Below are positions 15,678 to 23,427 of a DNA stretch of 23,427 nt, one piece after another. Origin of the DNA: Deltaproteobacteria bacterium. GTDB lineage: Bacteria; UBA10199; SPLOWO2-01-44-7. The number at the start of each line of letters is the position of its first letter. The stretch's first letter is position 1. The notes below the pieces were generated by a model. The model worked only from the letters and a program-made list of their open reading frames with translations, did no database searches and was not told where the DNA came from. Where the stretch lies: contig JAUYJH010000071.1 in the NCBI GenBank assembly GCA_030688705.1, positions 1-23,427 of the forward strand, written 5' to 3'. The position numbers and the translations under genes were made by a program.

Positions 15678-16997
15678 ATGCCTAAGAAAAAACTTCTCAT
15701 TTCTTTTTCGCCGACCACCCTTGACGAGGCCATATTTCCCCTGTTACCGGAATTGGCAAAAGAGTTTCGTATTATTGTTACGGCGGTTGATCATTTTCCT
15801 CAATCTGGGTTTTTTGAAAAGATCTCCGTATTGGAAAAGAAGGGGGTCATTGAAAAGTTTTTTTACATATTGAATCATACGCAGGCTCAAAAGTTGCTGA
15901 TTTTCCTTAAGAGAAAACTTTATTGTCTTAAGGAGTATTGCTTTGATGCGTGGTTGAGTTTGGGGGAGTGGACTTTAGAAAACAGATATATTTCCGAATG
16001 TCTCTTGCCTGAAAAATGTGTCCGTGTTGTTTTTTGGCATGATCCGACATACTTGTTTCATAACGAAGGACTGATTCAGCGCTTACTGTCTTCTTCAGAA
16101 GAGTGTTCTTCTCTCTCTTTTGCTCCGAAGATTTCCACACATCGTCGTCTTTTTGAGAAGATTGTAAAAGCCGGTTCCCTTTCGGTCATTTTTTTTAAGT
16201 CCGTTCGCCTTGGAAGAATCTATGTGAAAAGAGGCGTGAATAGGTTGAAAGCAAAATGGATAGATCGGGTGGTGTTGCCCTGGTTCATTGTAGGCAAGAC
16301 ATTTAAACAGGGGACTTACGATCGTCTCTCCCCTCTTAATCCGGGAAAAGCGAAGGTCCTTATTTTTTGCGATGGGTTGGAGGCCCAAGCCCACAAGGCC
16401 CTTTTCGAAACCCCCGAGGTTTATGTGGCCCAATATCCTACGTACGGTTTTTGCCGCTGTGACGGAGACAAAAATAAAAAGGATGCTCTGCTGATTCCGT
16501 TGAGTGGGTTTATTCGGCAGAAGAGTATCGCCGAAGAGTACCTGCGCCTTTTTCATCGTGATCTCAATATCGTTCTGGAAAATACCGGAATCAAAGATGT
16601 CCATTTAAGAATGCATCCTGGCGAAACCACAACATGGTACCGTCAACTGACAGACTATCTTTTAGCGCGTGGCATTCAGGCTTCTGTTGTCGGCTGTGAA
16701 AAACCGATTCGGGAGGTGGTATGCGATTACAAAGGGATAGCTGGCTTTGGGTCGTGCTCCTTTAGAAACGGCCGTGCCAGTTGTAATCATGTTTTTGTGG
16801 TTGGATTTGAGGCTGTTTCAAAATTCGCCCATGCCAACCCCAAATTTCGCTTTGGCCGCGGCGAGGGGATTGAGTGGATCAATGAAGATGGCAGTTATGA
16901 CCCGAATATTTTTAAAAAATTGAAGTTTGATTTTCCTGAAAGAAAGACGGTTCCGGTCATTTTGAAAGAGTTGATGGAGAAGAGAGTTTCTTCATGA
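15678..16997 (+). CDS. Candidate nonulosonate (sialyl-type) glycosyltransferase
   Basis: A 439-residue protein I do not recognise with certainty. It has no signal peptide or clear membrane helix and looks like a two-domain soluble protein. Three short motifs occur in the order known from bacterial GT-B sialyltransferases and polysialyltransferases: Cys-Asp-Gly at 231-233 after a hydrophobic strand (compare the D/E-D/E-G motif), an HP motif, RMHPGE, at 311-316, and a Ser-containing loop, GSCS, at 358-361. It lies directly before two NeuB homologues and a CMP-sugar synthetase, and overlaps the first by 4 bases, which fits use of a CMP-nonulosonate donor. Its codons are somewhat AT-richer than those of its neighbours, common for transferases. 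It could instead be another capsule-type enzyme. Confidence 0.5.
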   Translation: MPKKKLLISFSPTTLDEAIFPLLPELAKEFRIIVTAVDHFPQSGFFEKISVLEKKGVIEKFFYILNHTQAQKLLIFLKRKLYCLKEYCFDAWLSLGEWTLENRYISECLLPEKCVRVVFWHDPTYLFHNEGLIQRLLSSSEECSSLSFAPKISTHRRLFEKIVKAGSLSVIFFKSVRLGRIYVKRGVNRLKAKWIDRVVLPWFIVGKTFKQGTYDRLSPLNPGKAKVLIFCDGLEAQAHKALFETPEVYVAQYPTYGFCRCDGDKNKKDALLIPLSGFIRQKSIAEEYLRLFHRDLNIVLENTGIKDVHLRMHPGETTTWYRQLTDYLLARGIQASVVGCEKPIREVVCDYKGIAGFGSCSFRNGRASCNHVFVVGFEAVSKFAHANPKFRFGRGEGIEWINEDGSYDPNIFKKLKFDFPERKTVPVILKELMEKRVSS

Positions 16998-17968
16998 ATT
17001 TAAAAGGGGGAAAATCTGTTTTTGTTGTCGCCGAGGCCGCCAACAGCCATGAAGGCTCCCTTGATACGGCCAAAAAACTGGTGGAGGCGGCAGTTGAGGC
17101 CAAAGCTGACGCAGTGAAATTTCAAAAATTTGTTACGGAAGAATTACTCGTCTCGTCGCATCCGCAGTTTTCGCTTTTCAAAAGCTTGGAATTGAAAGAA
17201 GAAGAATGGAAGGAACTATTTGTCTATGCGCGGAAATTGAAAATCGTCGTATTTGCCGACGTTTTTGATCTTCCCAGTGCCGTTTTTATGGCATCGTTGA
17301 ATGTACCAGCTTACAAAATTCATTCCACCGATTTATCAAATCCCGATTTGCTACAGTATGTTGCTTCCCAGAAAAAGCCTGTTTTCCTTGGTGTCGGGGC
17401 GACTCACTTGAAAGAGATTGAAAAAGCCCTTTCTTTTTTGCATGACGATGTGGTGCTGATGCATGGTTTTCAGGCCTTTCCAACGCGGATTGAGGATACC
17501 CATTTGGCATTTTTAAAAACATTGCAGGAGAAATTTCACCTTCCTGTGGGCTTTATGGACCATATCGATGCCGACGACCCCTTCGCGCAGGTGCTGCCGG
17601 TGGCGGCAGTGGCTTATGGTGCCAGCGTTATTGAAAAACATATGACTCTTGACAGAAGTAAAAAGGGAATTGATCATGAATCGGCTTTAAATCCGGATGA
17701 ATTCCGACAATTTGTGAGGCATGTTCGCAGACTGGAACCGGCCATGGGTTTGACAGAAAGGGAGTTTTCGGAAGCGGAGCAACAATATCGTCTGAAGATG
17801 AAAAAAAGCATTGTGGCCAGACGGGATATTGCTGCGGGTGAAGTGCTGACGAAGGAAATGTTAGCTTACAAAAGAGCGACAGGGGGGCTCTCTCCCATGG
17901 ATGCCTGTCAATTGCTCGGCAAAAAAATAACCCAGCCGATGCGCCGAGACGAGGTTTTTTGCACATGA
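16994..17968 (+). CDS. Divergent NeuB-family nonulosonate synthase
   Basis: A 324-residue NeuB homologue: a TIM-barrel domain (about 1-250) and a C-terminal SAF/antifreeze-like domain (about 266-324). The family condenses phosphoenolpyruvate with an aldose to give a nonulosonate. Metal-binding His190 (MDH) and His216 (IEKH) are kept. Several core segments differ from the standard form: YKIHSTD replaces the usual YKIAS/G strand, and LMHGFQAFPT stands where most members have LxCxSxYP. This suggests a different sugar or phosphosugar acceptor from that of the second NeuB at 18687. The start overlaps the transferase stop and its own stop overlaps spsF, both as ATGA. Confidence 0.8.
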   Translation: MNLKGGKSVFVVAEAANSHEGSLDTAKKLVEAAVEAKADAVKFQKFVTEELLVSSHPQFSLFKSLELKEEEWKELFVYARKLKIVVFADVFDLPSAVFMASLNVPAYKIHSTDLSNPDLLQYVASQKKPVFLGVGATHLKEIEKALSFLHDDVVLMHGFQAFPTRIEDTHLAFLKTLQEKFHLPVGFMDHIDADDPFAQVLPVAAVAYGASVIEKHMTLDRSKKGIDHESALNPDEFRQFVRHVRRLEPAMGLTEREFSEAEQQYRLKMKKSIVARRDIAAGEVLTKEMLAYKRATGGLSPMDACQLLGKKITQPMRRDEVFCT

Positions 17969-18690
17969 ACACCATTGTTACTATTGCTGTGAGAATGAAA
18001 TCAACCCGTCTTGCCGGGAAAGCCATGCTGGATATCGCCGGCCAGTCTTTAATTGGCCATCTTATTCAGAGGGTTTCCAAAGCGAAGCGGATAAAAGCGG
18101 TAGTTTTGTGCACCTCCAATCTTCCGGAAGATGCCATTCTACTTGAAGAAGCCGAAAAGTATGCTATCGGCTCCGTGGCTGGCAGTGCCGATGACGTTTT
18201 TGCCCGGTTTGAGAAGGCAGCGTTGCGGGAAGGGGCAGACCATGTGGTTCGGGTGACCGGCGATAATCCTCTGACCGATCCGGAATATATCGATCGTCTC
18301 ATTGGGTGTCATCTGGAACAGAAAAATGAATATACCTCTGTGGAGGGGCTTCCAATGGGAGTTGCCTCCGAAGTGATTTCGGTGGAGACGCTCAAAAAAG
18401 GAAGGCTGGCCCTTCAGGATCCAACACAGAGTGAGTATATGACCTTTTTGCTCAAGGATACTGAAAAATACAAGGTCGGGATGTTGAAGGCCGACCGTGG
18501 CGTTAACAGGCCTCAATATCGTTTAACGGTTGATACGTCGGAGGATTTGGAGCTGATAAGAATGATTTATCGGCGCCTCTATCGGCCGGAAAAATATTTT
18601 TCACTGCAACAGGTTGTTGATTTGATGGATCAATATCCTGCATTTTCCAAAATCAACAGTGAGATTGAACAAAGGAGCTTACCCGTATGA
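17965..18690 (+). CDS. spsF: SpsF-like CMP-sugar synthetase (cytidylyltransferase)
   Basis: A 241-residue nucleotidyltransferase related to CMP-Kdo/CMP-sialate synthetases. The N-terminal nucleotide loop RMKSTRLAGKAML is at 10-22 and the metal-site motif RVTGDNP at 96-102. SpsF proteins of spore-coat and surface-sugar loci sit with SpsE (NeuB) and SpsG, and the same trio is found here. The expected role is activating a nonulosonate with CTP for the transferase at 15678. It lies between two NeuB genes and overlaps both by 4 bases, so one synthetase may serve two synthases. The start at 17965 was chosen because it forms the ATGA overlap. Confidence 0.82.
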   Translation: MNTIVTIAVRMKSTRLAGKAMLDIAGQSLIGHLIQRVSKAKRIKAVVLCTSNLPEDAILLEEAEKYAIGSVAGSADDVFARFEKAALREGADHVVRVTGDNPLTDPEYIDRLIGCHLEQKNEYTSVEGLPMGVASEVISVETLKKGRLALQDPTQSEYMTFLLKDTEKYKVGMLKADRGVNRPQYRLTVDTSEDLELIRMIYRRLYRPEKYFSLQQVVDLMDQYPAFSKINSEIEQRSLPV

Positions 18691-19748
18691 AAGATGTGAA
18701 AATCGAAAACAAAGTGATAGGAAAAGACCATCCCTGTTTCATTTTGATGGATGCCGGAGTAAATCATAACAACGATTTGAGCCGGGCCAAGGAGTTGATC
18801 CGCACGGCGGCCGCCGCCGGTGCCGACATGGTTAAGTTCCAAACCTACACCGCCGAAAAAATGGCGACCAAAACGGCACCTCGTTATTGGAATCCCAAGC
18901 TCGACACCGATGGTGGCGGCACACAATATGATACCTTCAAAAGGATCGATAAACTGCCGGCTGATGCCTATGTGGAAATGATCAAACTGTGTAAAGAACT
19001 CAATATCATTTTCTGTTCGACCCCTTTCGATCCTGAAAGCGCCGAATTTTTGAATGAACTGGGGGTTTCCGTTTTCAAAATCGCCTCCGCCGATTTGACC
19101 TATCCCCAATTGTTAAAAACGGTTGGTAAAACAAAAAAACCCGTGATGCTTTCGACGGGTTTATCTTCTTTGGCTGAAATTGAAGAGGCAGTTCAGATTG
19201 TTCGTAATGCCGGCAGTGATCAAATCGTCCTGCAGCATTGCGTCTTGAGTTATCCCTGTGACTTTGAAGATGCCCATTTGAGAAAGATGCTCAAGATTCA
19301 GGAGAGGTTTCCGGAGATTCCGGTCGGTTATTCCGACCATACTTACGGGATCACCGCTCCATTAGCGGCGGTGGCATTGGGTGCGAGAAGTATTGAAAAA
19401 CACTACACTGTGGATAAATCGCTCCCCGACAGCCCGGATCATGGTTTTGGCCTCGATCCGGAAGAGCTTGCGCAGTTGGTTAAACAGGTGCGCATTGTTG
19501 AGAGAACATTGGGCCGGTTTGTCGATGGCCCCTGCGAGGCAGAGGCAAAAGCCTTTCAATTTGCGCGCAAGAGTGTTGTCGCTGCCGTTTCCATCTCTAA
19601 GGGGAGTGTGGTTACACAGGCGATGTTGACCTGCAAACGTCCCGGAACCGGCATTTATCCCAAAGATATTGAAAAAATCGTTGGCCACAAAGCCCGACAG
19701 GATATTATGGAAGACACCACCCTGACATGGGACATGATTCAGAAATGA
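18687..19748 (+). CDS. neuB: NeuB-family nonulosonate synthase (canonical type)
   Basis: A 353-residue synthase close to the NeuB/LegI/PseI consensus: VKFQTY at 49-54, CSTPFD at 110-115, YSDHT with His218, and IEKH with His239 for the metal, and a C-terminal SAF domain (about 290-353). It should join phosphoenolpyruvate to a 2,4-diamino-type or HexNAc aldose. The following gene encodes a PseG/SpsG-like hydrolase that releases such an aldose from a nucleotide, which favours a legionaminate- or pseudaminate-like product. It differs strongly from the NeuB homologue at 16994. Both junctions are 4-base overlaps. Confidence 0.87.
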   Translation: MKDVKIENKVIGKDHPCFILMDAGVNHNNDLSRAKELIRTAAAAGADMVKFQTYTAEKMATKTAPRYWNPKLDTDGGGTQYDTFKRIDKLPADAYVEMIKLCKELNIIFCSTPFDPESAEFLNELGVSVFKIASADLTYPQLLKTVGKTKKPVMLSTGLSSLAEIEEAVQIVRNAGSDQIVLQHCVLSYPCDFEDAHLRKMLKIQERFPEIPVGYSDHTYGITAPLAAVALGARSIEKHYTVDKSLPDSPDHGFGLDPEELAQLVKQVRIVERTLGRFVDGPCEAEAKAFQFARKSVVAAVSISKGSVVTQAMLTCKRPGTGIYPKDIEKIVGHKARQDIMEDTTLTWDMIQK

Positions 19749-20818
19749 CTCGATTTGCCTTCAGAGTCAATGCCAACAAGGACATCGGCATGGGGCATTT
19801 GATGCGTTGTCTGGCCTTGTCCGAACAGTTGGAAAAAAATCCCTTGTTTTTTACAAATGACAACTCGGCAGTGTTATCAAAAATTCGTGATTTTGGAGGG
19901 CTCTGTCATGTTCTCCCGACATGTGAGGACGACTTTGCAGCGATGGTGGAGGCCTTTGACCGTTATCCGGAAGGGGGCCTGCGCGCTGTCTCTTCAGAAG
20001 ATCAAGAGTTGGAAGAGATTCTCCCTTTGTTGAAAAAAGAGGGGATTGAGGTGTTAATCACCGATCTGATTTGTCCCTCCGGTGAGTATTTGACCGCCTT
20101 GAAAAAATCGGGTGTTTTTTTGGTCAGCATCGACGAATTGGGAAAAACGGTTTTTCCATCGCATCTGGTTTTCAATTGCAATGCCCTTTCCGGAGAAAAA
20201 CGGTACGTAACAAATGGAGAAACCATGGTCTATCAAGGGGTGCAATATGTTCTGTTGCGTTCTGAATTTGGCAGGGCTGAAAAAAAACGGGTGGGGGAAT
20301 CAGTGAAGACGATTCTCATCAGTTGCGGCGGTACCGACATGAAGGGTTTAAGCCTCAAGGCCGCCAGAGCTCTGGAGCCATTGGCTGGCTCCTTTGAAAT
20401 TATTTTCGTGGTGGGCCCTGATTTTAAATTTAGGGAAGATTTAGAGGCGATGTTTTCAAAGAACAGCCGGATGCAAATGGTTCATGATATAAAAGATATG
20501 CCGTCTCTTATGCGTCGGGCCGATTTGGCTGTTACTTCGGGAGGGGCCACCATGTACGAATTAGCCTGTTTGGGTGTTCCTTCCATCATTTTGGATCAAT
20601 ATGAACATCAAAATGAGTTTGCCGGAGCGTTGGACAAAAGCAATGCTGTGATCAATTTGGGTTTGGGCGAAAAGGTGAAAGAAGAAGCTATTCGGGATGC
20701 GGTTGCCTCTCTTTTTTCGCGGGAACGACGGGAGCAACTCTCCTTAACCGGCCAAAGGGTCGTGGATGGAAACGGGGCCGCCCGCGTAGCCCGTCTTATT
20801 CAGGAGGCCATCCATTGA
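19745..20818 (+). CDS. PseG/SpsG-like nucleotide-sugar hydrolase
   Basis: A 357-residue GT-B-fold protein of the PseG family, which hydrolyses UDP-2,4-diacetamido-trideoxy-altrose to free the sugar for NeuB-type condensation. The key GMGHLMRC loop is at 15-22 with catalytic His18. SCGGTDMKG and DIKDMPSLMRRADLAVTSGG form the C-terminal nucleotide site. The position right after neuB, with ATGA overlap, fits that role. Whether the nucleotide is UDP, GDP or CMP cannot be read. The start at 19745 was chosen over an in-frame start at 19727 because it forms the overlap and begins the family's first strand. Confidence 0.8.
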   Translation: MTRFAFRVNANKDIGMGHLMRCLALSEQLEKNPLFFTNDNSAVLSKIRDFGGLCHVLPTCEDDFAAMVEAFDRYPEGGLRAVSSEDQELEEILPLLKKEGIEVLITDLICPSGEYLTALKKSGVFLVSIDELGKTVFPSHLVFNCNALSGEKRYVTNGETMVYQGVQYVLLRSEFGRAEKKRVGESVKTILISCGGTDMKGLSLKAARALEPLAGSFEIIFVVGPDFKFREDLEAMFSKNSRMQMVHDIKDMPSLMRRADLAVTSGGATMYELACLGVPSIILDQYEHQNEFAGALDKSNAVINLGLGEKVKEEAIRDAVASLFSRERREQLSLTGQRVVDGNGAARVARLIQEAIH

Positions 20819-22749
20819 GAGTGGTCTTTGTCGGCTGTGTTGAGTTTTCCCGGTTTGCATTAAAGGCCCTGATTGATGCAAAAGCCGATGTCGTCGGCAT
20901 TTTCACAATCGATGAGACTTTGCAAAAAGGGGTCTCCGATTTTGCCAACTTTGAAGACTTGATAGAAGGTCTCCATATTCCAGTTTTCAAATTTCGTGAT
21001 TTTAATTCCGAAGAATCATTACAAACCCTTAAAACTCTCAACCCCGACCTGATGTATGTCATCGGCTGGTCGTGGTTGGTTAAAAAACCGGCAATGGATG
21101 TACCAAAAAAAGGAGTGATAGGGTTGCATTCCACTCTCCTGCCTGAAGGGAGAGGGCGTGCCCCCATTCCTTGGACTATATTGAAAGGATTGAAACAAAG
21201 CGGAGTCACGATTTTTTATGTCGCTGAACAAGCCGATGAGGGGGATATTCTAAAACAGATTTCTTATCCGATTGATGAAGAGGAAACGGCGACCACCCTC
21301 TATAAAAAAGTGTGCGCGGCGACTTATCAATTGATTTCAGAGACCTACCCACAGCTGGCCGCCAACAGAGAAGAGCGGCTGAAACAAGACGATTCTCTGG
21401 CTACAGTCTGGACAAAGCGAAAGCCCTCTGATGGTCTGTTATGCTGGAATGAGGCGGCAGAGGACCTTTGTACTTTGGTCCGGGCGGTGACACATCCCTA
21501 CCCGGGGGCCTTTACGTTTTTGGGCGGCAAAAAGATGTTTGTTTGGAAAGCAAAGCCAATTTCCTGCCTCAAGACGGCTGTCGCCGGTTCCGTTGTGGCT
21601 GTTCAGGATGACGGCGTTGTCGTTGCCGCGGGGGATGGGGCTCTTTTGTTGGAATCGGTTCAATGGGAGGGAGATGTTGAAAAAGCCGCTTCAGAAATTT
21701 TAAAAACGGGAGATGTCTTCGAACCTCTTCATCGGGTAAAAGAGATAGCTGAAAAAGTTGTGAATGAGGCCAAAGCAAAGGGAAAAATATCGATATTCAG
21801 CGTGGCAAATACGGCCAATCCGAATAACCCTTCAGTTGTATTTCCGGCCGTGCGTGAAACCGATACCACTATTGCGGGGAATGTGATTGTCACCTCACAA
21901 GAGCAGATTCGACAAATACTCGAAATGACCGACGGGTTGGTCGATATTATTTTGATGGATGCAGAGACCAAGGTCCCCGGATGGGTGGGGGCCCCACTGC
22001 TTTTTCAAGAAAGAGTCAAAAAAAGCAGGCTTTTGACCTACAAACCAAATGATGTGACGGCTGAGGCTCTGGATGCCCTTTTGGCGCAGAGGTTTTCTCT
22101 CCTTGCGGGAAAAAAAGTGGCGATCATCGGCGCCGGCAATTTGGGAAGTAAGATGGCTCTTAAACTCGTGGAGAGAGGTTGTGATGTGGTGTTGACAAGA
22201 CGCCATGCTGGAAATTTAAGAAAAATTGCAGAGGGGCTCAATACCATCAAATCCATCCATACAAAATCGGAAGTCCGTTTTACGACCGACAATCTGGAGG
22301 CTTGTCATGGAGCCGATGTCGTGATTGGCGCCACATCCGGAATGGGAGTTATTACCGGTGGGATGGTCACCGCTATGCATGCATCGGGTCTCATTCTTGA
22401 TGCCGGCAATGGCACTGTTTTGTCGGAAGGTTTGGAAGAGGCGAGCAGACGTGGCATCCCTGTTTTATGCCTTTTTATGAAACCGGCCTATGACGGAACA
22501 ATCAAAACTCTTTTTGAAACTCAAAATCTTATTCAGAAGATAAATCGACGTTCTTTAGGCGGCTTTTGCATTCTTTCCGGCGGTGTTTTGGGACAAAAGG
22601 GGGATATCATTGTCGATGATGTCCGCAATCCAAAACGGATTCTGGCTATTGCCGACGGTCGCGGAGATGTTATACCCGACATCCGTAATCCGGCGTTTCA
22701 GAAAAATATCGCAGCCGTCGAGGTTTTAATTGGGGAGGAAAAACCATGA
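20815..22749 (+). CDS. Formyltransferase fused to Rossmann dehydrogenase-like domain
   Basis: A 644-residue two-part protein. Residues 1-200 are a 10-formyl-tetrahydrofolate-dependent formyltransferase domain (HSTLLP at 105-110, Asp144 in DEGD), and 200-305 resemble the Fmt C-terminal domain. The Asn of the usual N-x-H triad is Gly103 here, so the first catalytic residue is missing or moved. Residues about 325-644 form a second unit with a Rossmann loop GAGNLG at 439-444 and a VVIGATSGMGVITGGM stretch resembling FolD or shikimate/alanine dehydrogenase folds. It is not the ArnA decarboxylase. The gene starts with TTG, overlapping the previous stop as TTGA, behind AGGAGG. Likely role: N-formylation of an amino sugar. 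The role of the second half is unknown. Confidence 0.8.
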   Translation: MRVVFVGCVEFSRFALKALIDAKADVVGIFTIDETLQKGVSDFANFEDLIEGLHIPVFKFRDFNSEESLQTLKTLNPDLMYVIGWSWLVKKPAMDVPKKGVIGLHSTLLPEGRGRAPIPWTILKGLKQSGVTIFYVAEQADEGDILKQISYPIDEEETATTLYKKVCAATYQLISETYPQLAANREERLKQDDSLATVWTKRKPSDGLLCWNEAAEDLCTLVRAVTHPYPGAFTFLGGKKMFVWKAKPISCLKTAVAGSVVAVQDDGVVVAAGDGALLLESVQWEGDVEKAASEILKTGDVFEPLHRVKEIAEKVVNEAKAKGKISIFSVANTANPNNPSVVFPAVRETDTTIAGNVIVTSQEQIRQILEMTDGLVDIILMDAETKVPGWVGAPLLFQERVKKSRLLTYKPNDVTAEALDALLAQRFSLLAGKKVAIIGAGNLGSKMALKLVERGCDVVLTRRHAGNLRKIAEGLNTIKSIHTKSEVRFTTDNLEACHGADVVIGATSGMGVITGGMVTAMHASGLILDAGNGTVLSEGLEEASRRGIPVLCLFMKPAYDGTIKTLFETQNLIQKINRRSLGGFCILSGGVLGQKGDIIVDDVRNPKRILAIADGRGDVIPDIRNPAFQKNIAAVEVLIGEEKP

Positions 22750-23427
22750 GAGTTTTGATGATCGGGGCCCATCCCGACGACGAAGTATTGGGTGTTGGTG
22801 GAACGCTGGCAAAACACGCCGCCAAGGGAGACGAGGTTTATGTTTCCCTCTTATGCGAGCATGTTCACGCTCGCAAAAACAAACCCCAGCATGCTCTTCT
22901 GTTGGAACAGATTCATGCCGCCAAAAAGACGTTGGGAGTCAAAGACATTCTCTTTTTCGATTTTCCCAATATTCAGATGAATACGGTGCCGACGTTGCAT
23001 ATGGTGCAGGCGATTGAAAAAGCCATTGTCGAGGTCAAGCCGGAGGTGATTTATACCCATCATCGCGGAGATGTGAACGACGATCACCGCGTTGTTTCCG
23101 AGGCGACTATGGCCGCTATGCGGCTTCCAGAGAGGGGAACCATTCCGGGAATTCCGCGGGATATGATCAAGAGGGTCTTGTGTTATCCCGCTCCTTCGTC
23201 GACTGATTGGGCACCCCCGTATCCCGATAAGGCTTTTATTCCCAATGTATTTGTCGATATTAACGGCTTTTTGGAAACGAAGCTCAAAGCACTGGAATGC
23301 TACGGCGACAATGTGATGCGTGACTATCCGCATCCGCGCTCCATTGAAGCGGTCACCGCACAGGCAAAAGTTTACGGGGTTCAATCCGGCCTTGGCCTGG
23401 CGGAAGCCTTTGTGCTGATTCGGGAAT
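22746..23427 (+). CDS. PIG-L (LmbE)-family deacetylase, partial
   Basis: The gene runs off the window; 227 codons are visible with an open frame. AHPDDE at residues 8-13 and HHRGDVNDDH at 105-114 are the zinc-binding and catalytic motifs of the PIG-L/LmbE de-N-acetylases. These remove an acetyl group from an N-acetylated sugar. Coupled by ATGA to the formyltransferase gene, it could free the amine that is then formylated. The substrate could be free sugar, nucleotide sugar or glycan. The C-terminus is outside the window. Confidence 0.85.
   Translation, partial: MRVLMIGAHPDDEVLGVGGTLAKHAAKGDEVYVSLLCEHVHARKNKPQHALLLEQIHAAKKTLGVKDILFFDFPNIQMNTVPTLHMVQAIEKAIVEVKPEVIYTHHRGDVNDDHRVVSEATMAAMRLPERGTIPGIPRDMIKRVLCYPAPSSTDWAPPYPDKAFIPNVFVDINGFLETKLKALECYGDNVMRDYPHPRSIEAVTAQAKVYGVQSGLGLAEAFVLIRE

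Overview
This window is a densely packed, one-direction sugar-biosynthesis cluster from a Gram-negative bacterium. The evidence for that is an RfaH/NusG-type antiterminator, a Wzz-type chain-length protein, heptose-phosphate enzymes and CMP-nonulosonate enzymes, all typical of LPS, capsule or flagellar glycan loci. I cannot name the species. All 21 genes I call are on the + strand, no gap exceeds about 85 bases, and twelve junctions are 4-base start/stop overlaps (ATGA, once TTGA), so most of the window is probably one or a few long polycistronic units. I see no tRNA, rRNA, insertion sequence, CRISPR array or clear terminator.

Layout. 97-594: RfaH-like antiterminator. An ops-like element follows at 645-656, just before the Wzz-like gene (678-1796). 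1806-3082: phosphosugar isomerase (SIS) and short transaldolase, a plausible sedoheptulose-7-phosphate module. 3099-4091: LegB-like 4,6-dehydratase. 4159-7345: a ColD-like PLP 3-dehydratase with His in place of the PLP lysine, coupled to an E1-alpha/E1-beta thiamine-diphosphate enzyme pair. 7394-9240: GDP-fucose/colitose-synthase-like SDR and a second SDR. 9227-12741: an AT-richer block with Nudix, B12-type radical SAM, YjbQ (UPF0047) and HddA-like heptose kinase. 12759-15675: two tandem Fcl-like SDRs that lack the catalytic Tyr, then a GDP-mannose-4,6-dehydratase-like SDR. 15678-16997: a candidate nonulosonate (sialyl-type) transferase. 16994-20818: NeuB-like, SpsF, second NeuB, PseG/SpsG-like. 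20815-22749: a formyltransferase fused to a Rossmann dehydrogenase-like domain. 22746-end: partial PIG-L deacetylase.

How the parts may work together (inference). One arm, GMD-like plus ColD-like plus Fcl-like, contains every step type of a GDP-colitose route. The E1 pair inserted in it has no E2 or E3 partner and could add a two-carbon unit to the 3-deoxy-4-keto sugar, giving a branched deoxysugar. A second arm (transaldolase, SIS, HddA) points to a GDP-heptose-type precursor, and the two arms could be the same pathway if the GMD/ColD/Fcl set acts on heptose. A third arm (LegB-like, PseG-like, two NeuB, SpsF, deacetylase, formyltransferase) points to an N-formylated CMP-nonulosonate that the transferase at 15678 would use. 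The strongest candidate for something undescribed is the 3-dehydratase/E1 pair module, followed by the formyltransferase-dehydrogenase fusion and the Tyr-less SDR pair.
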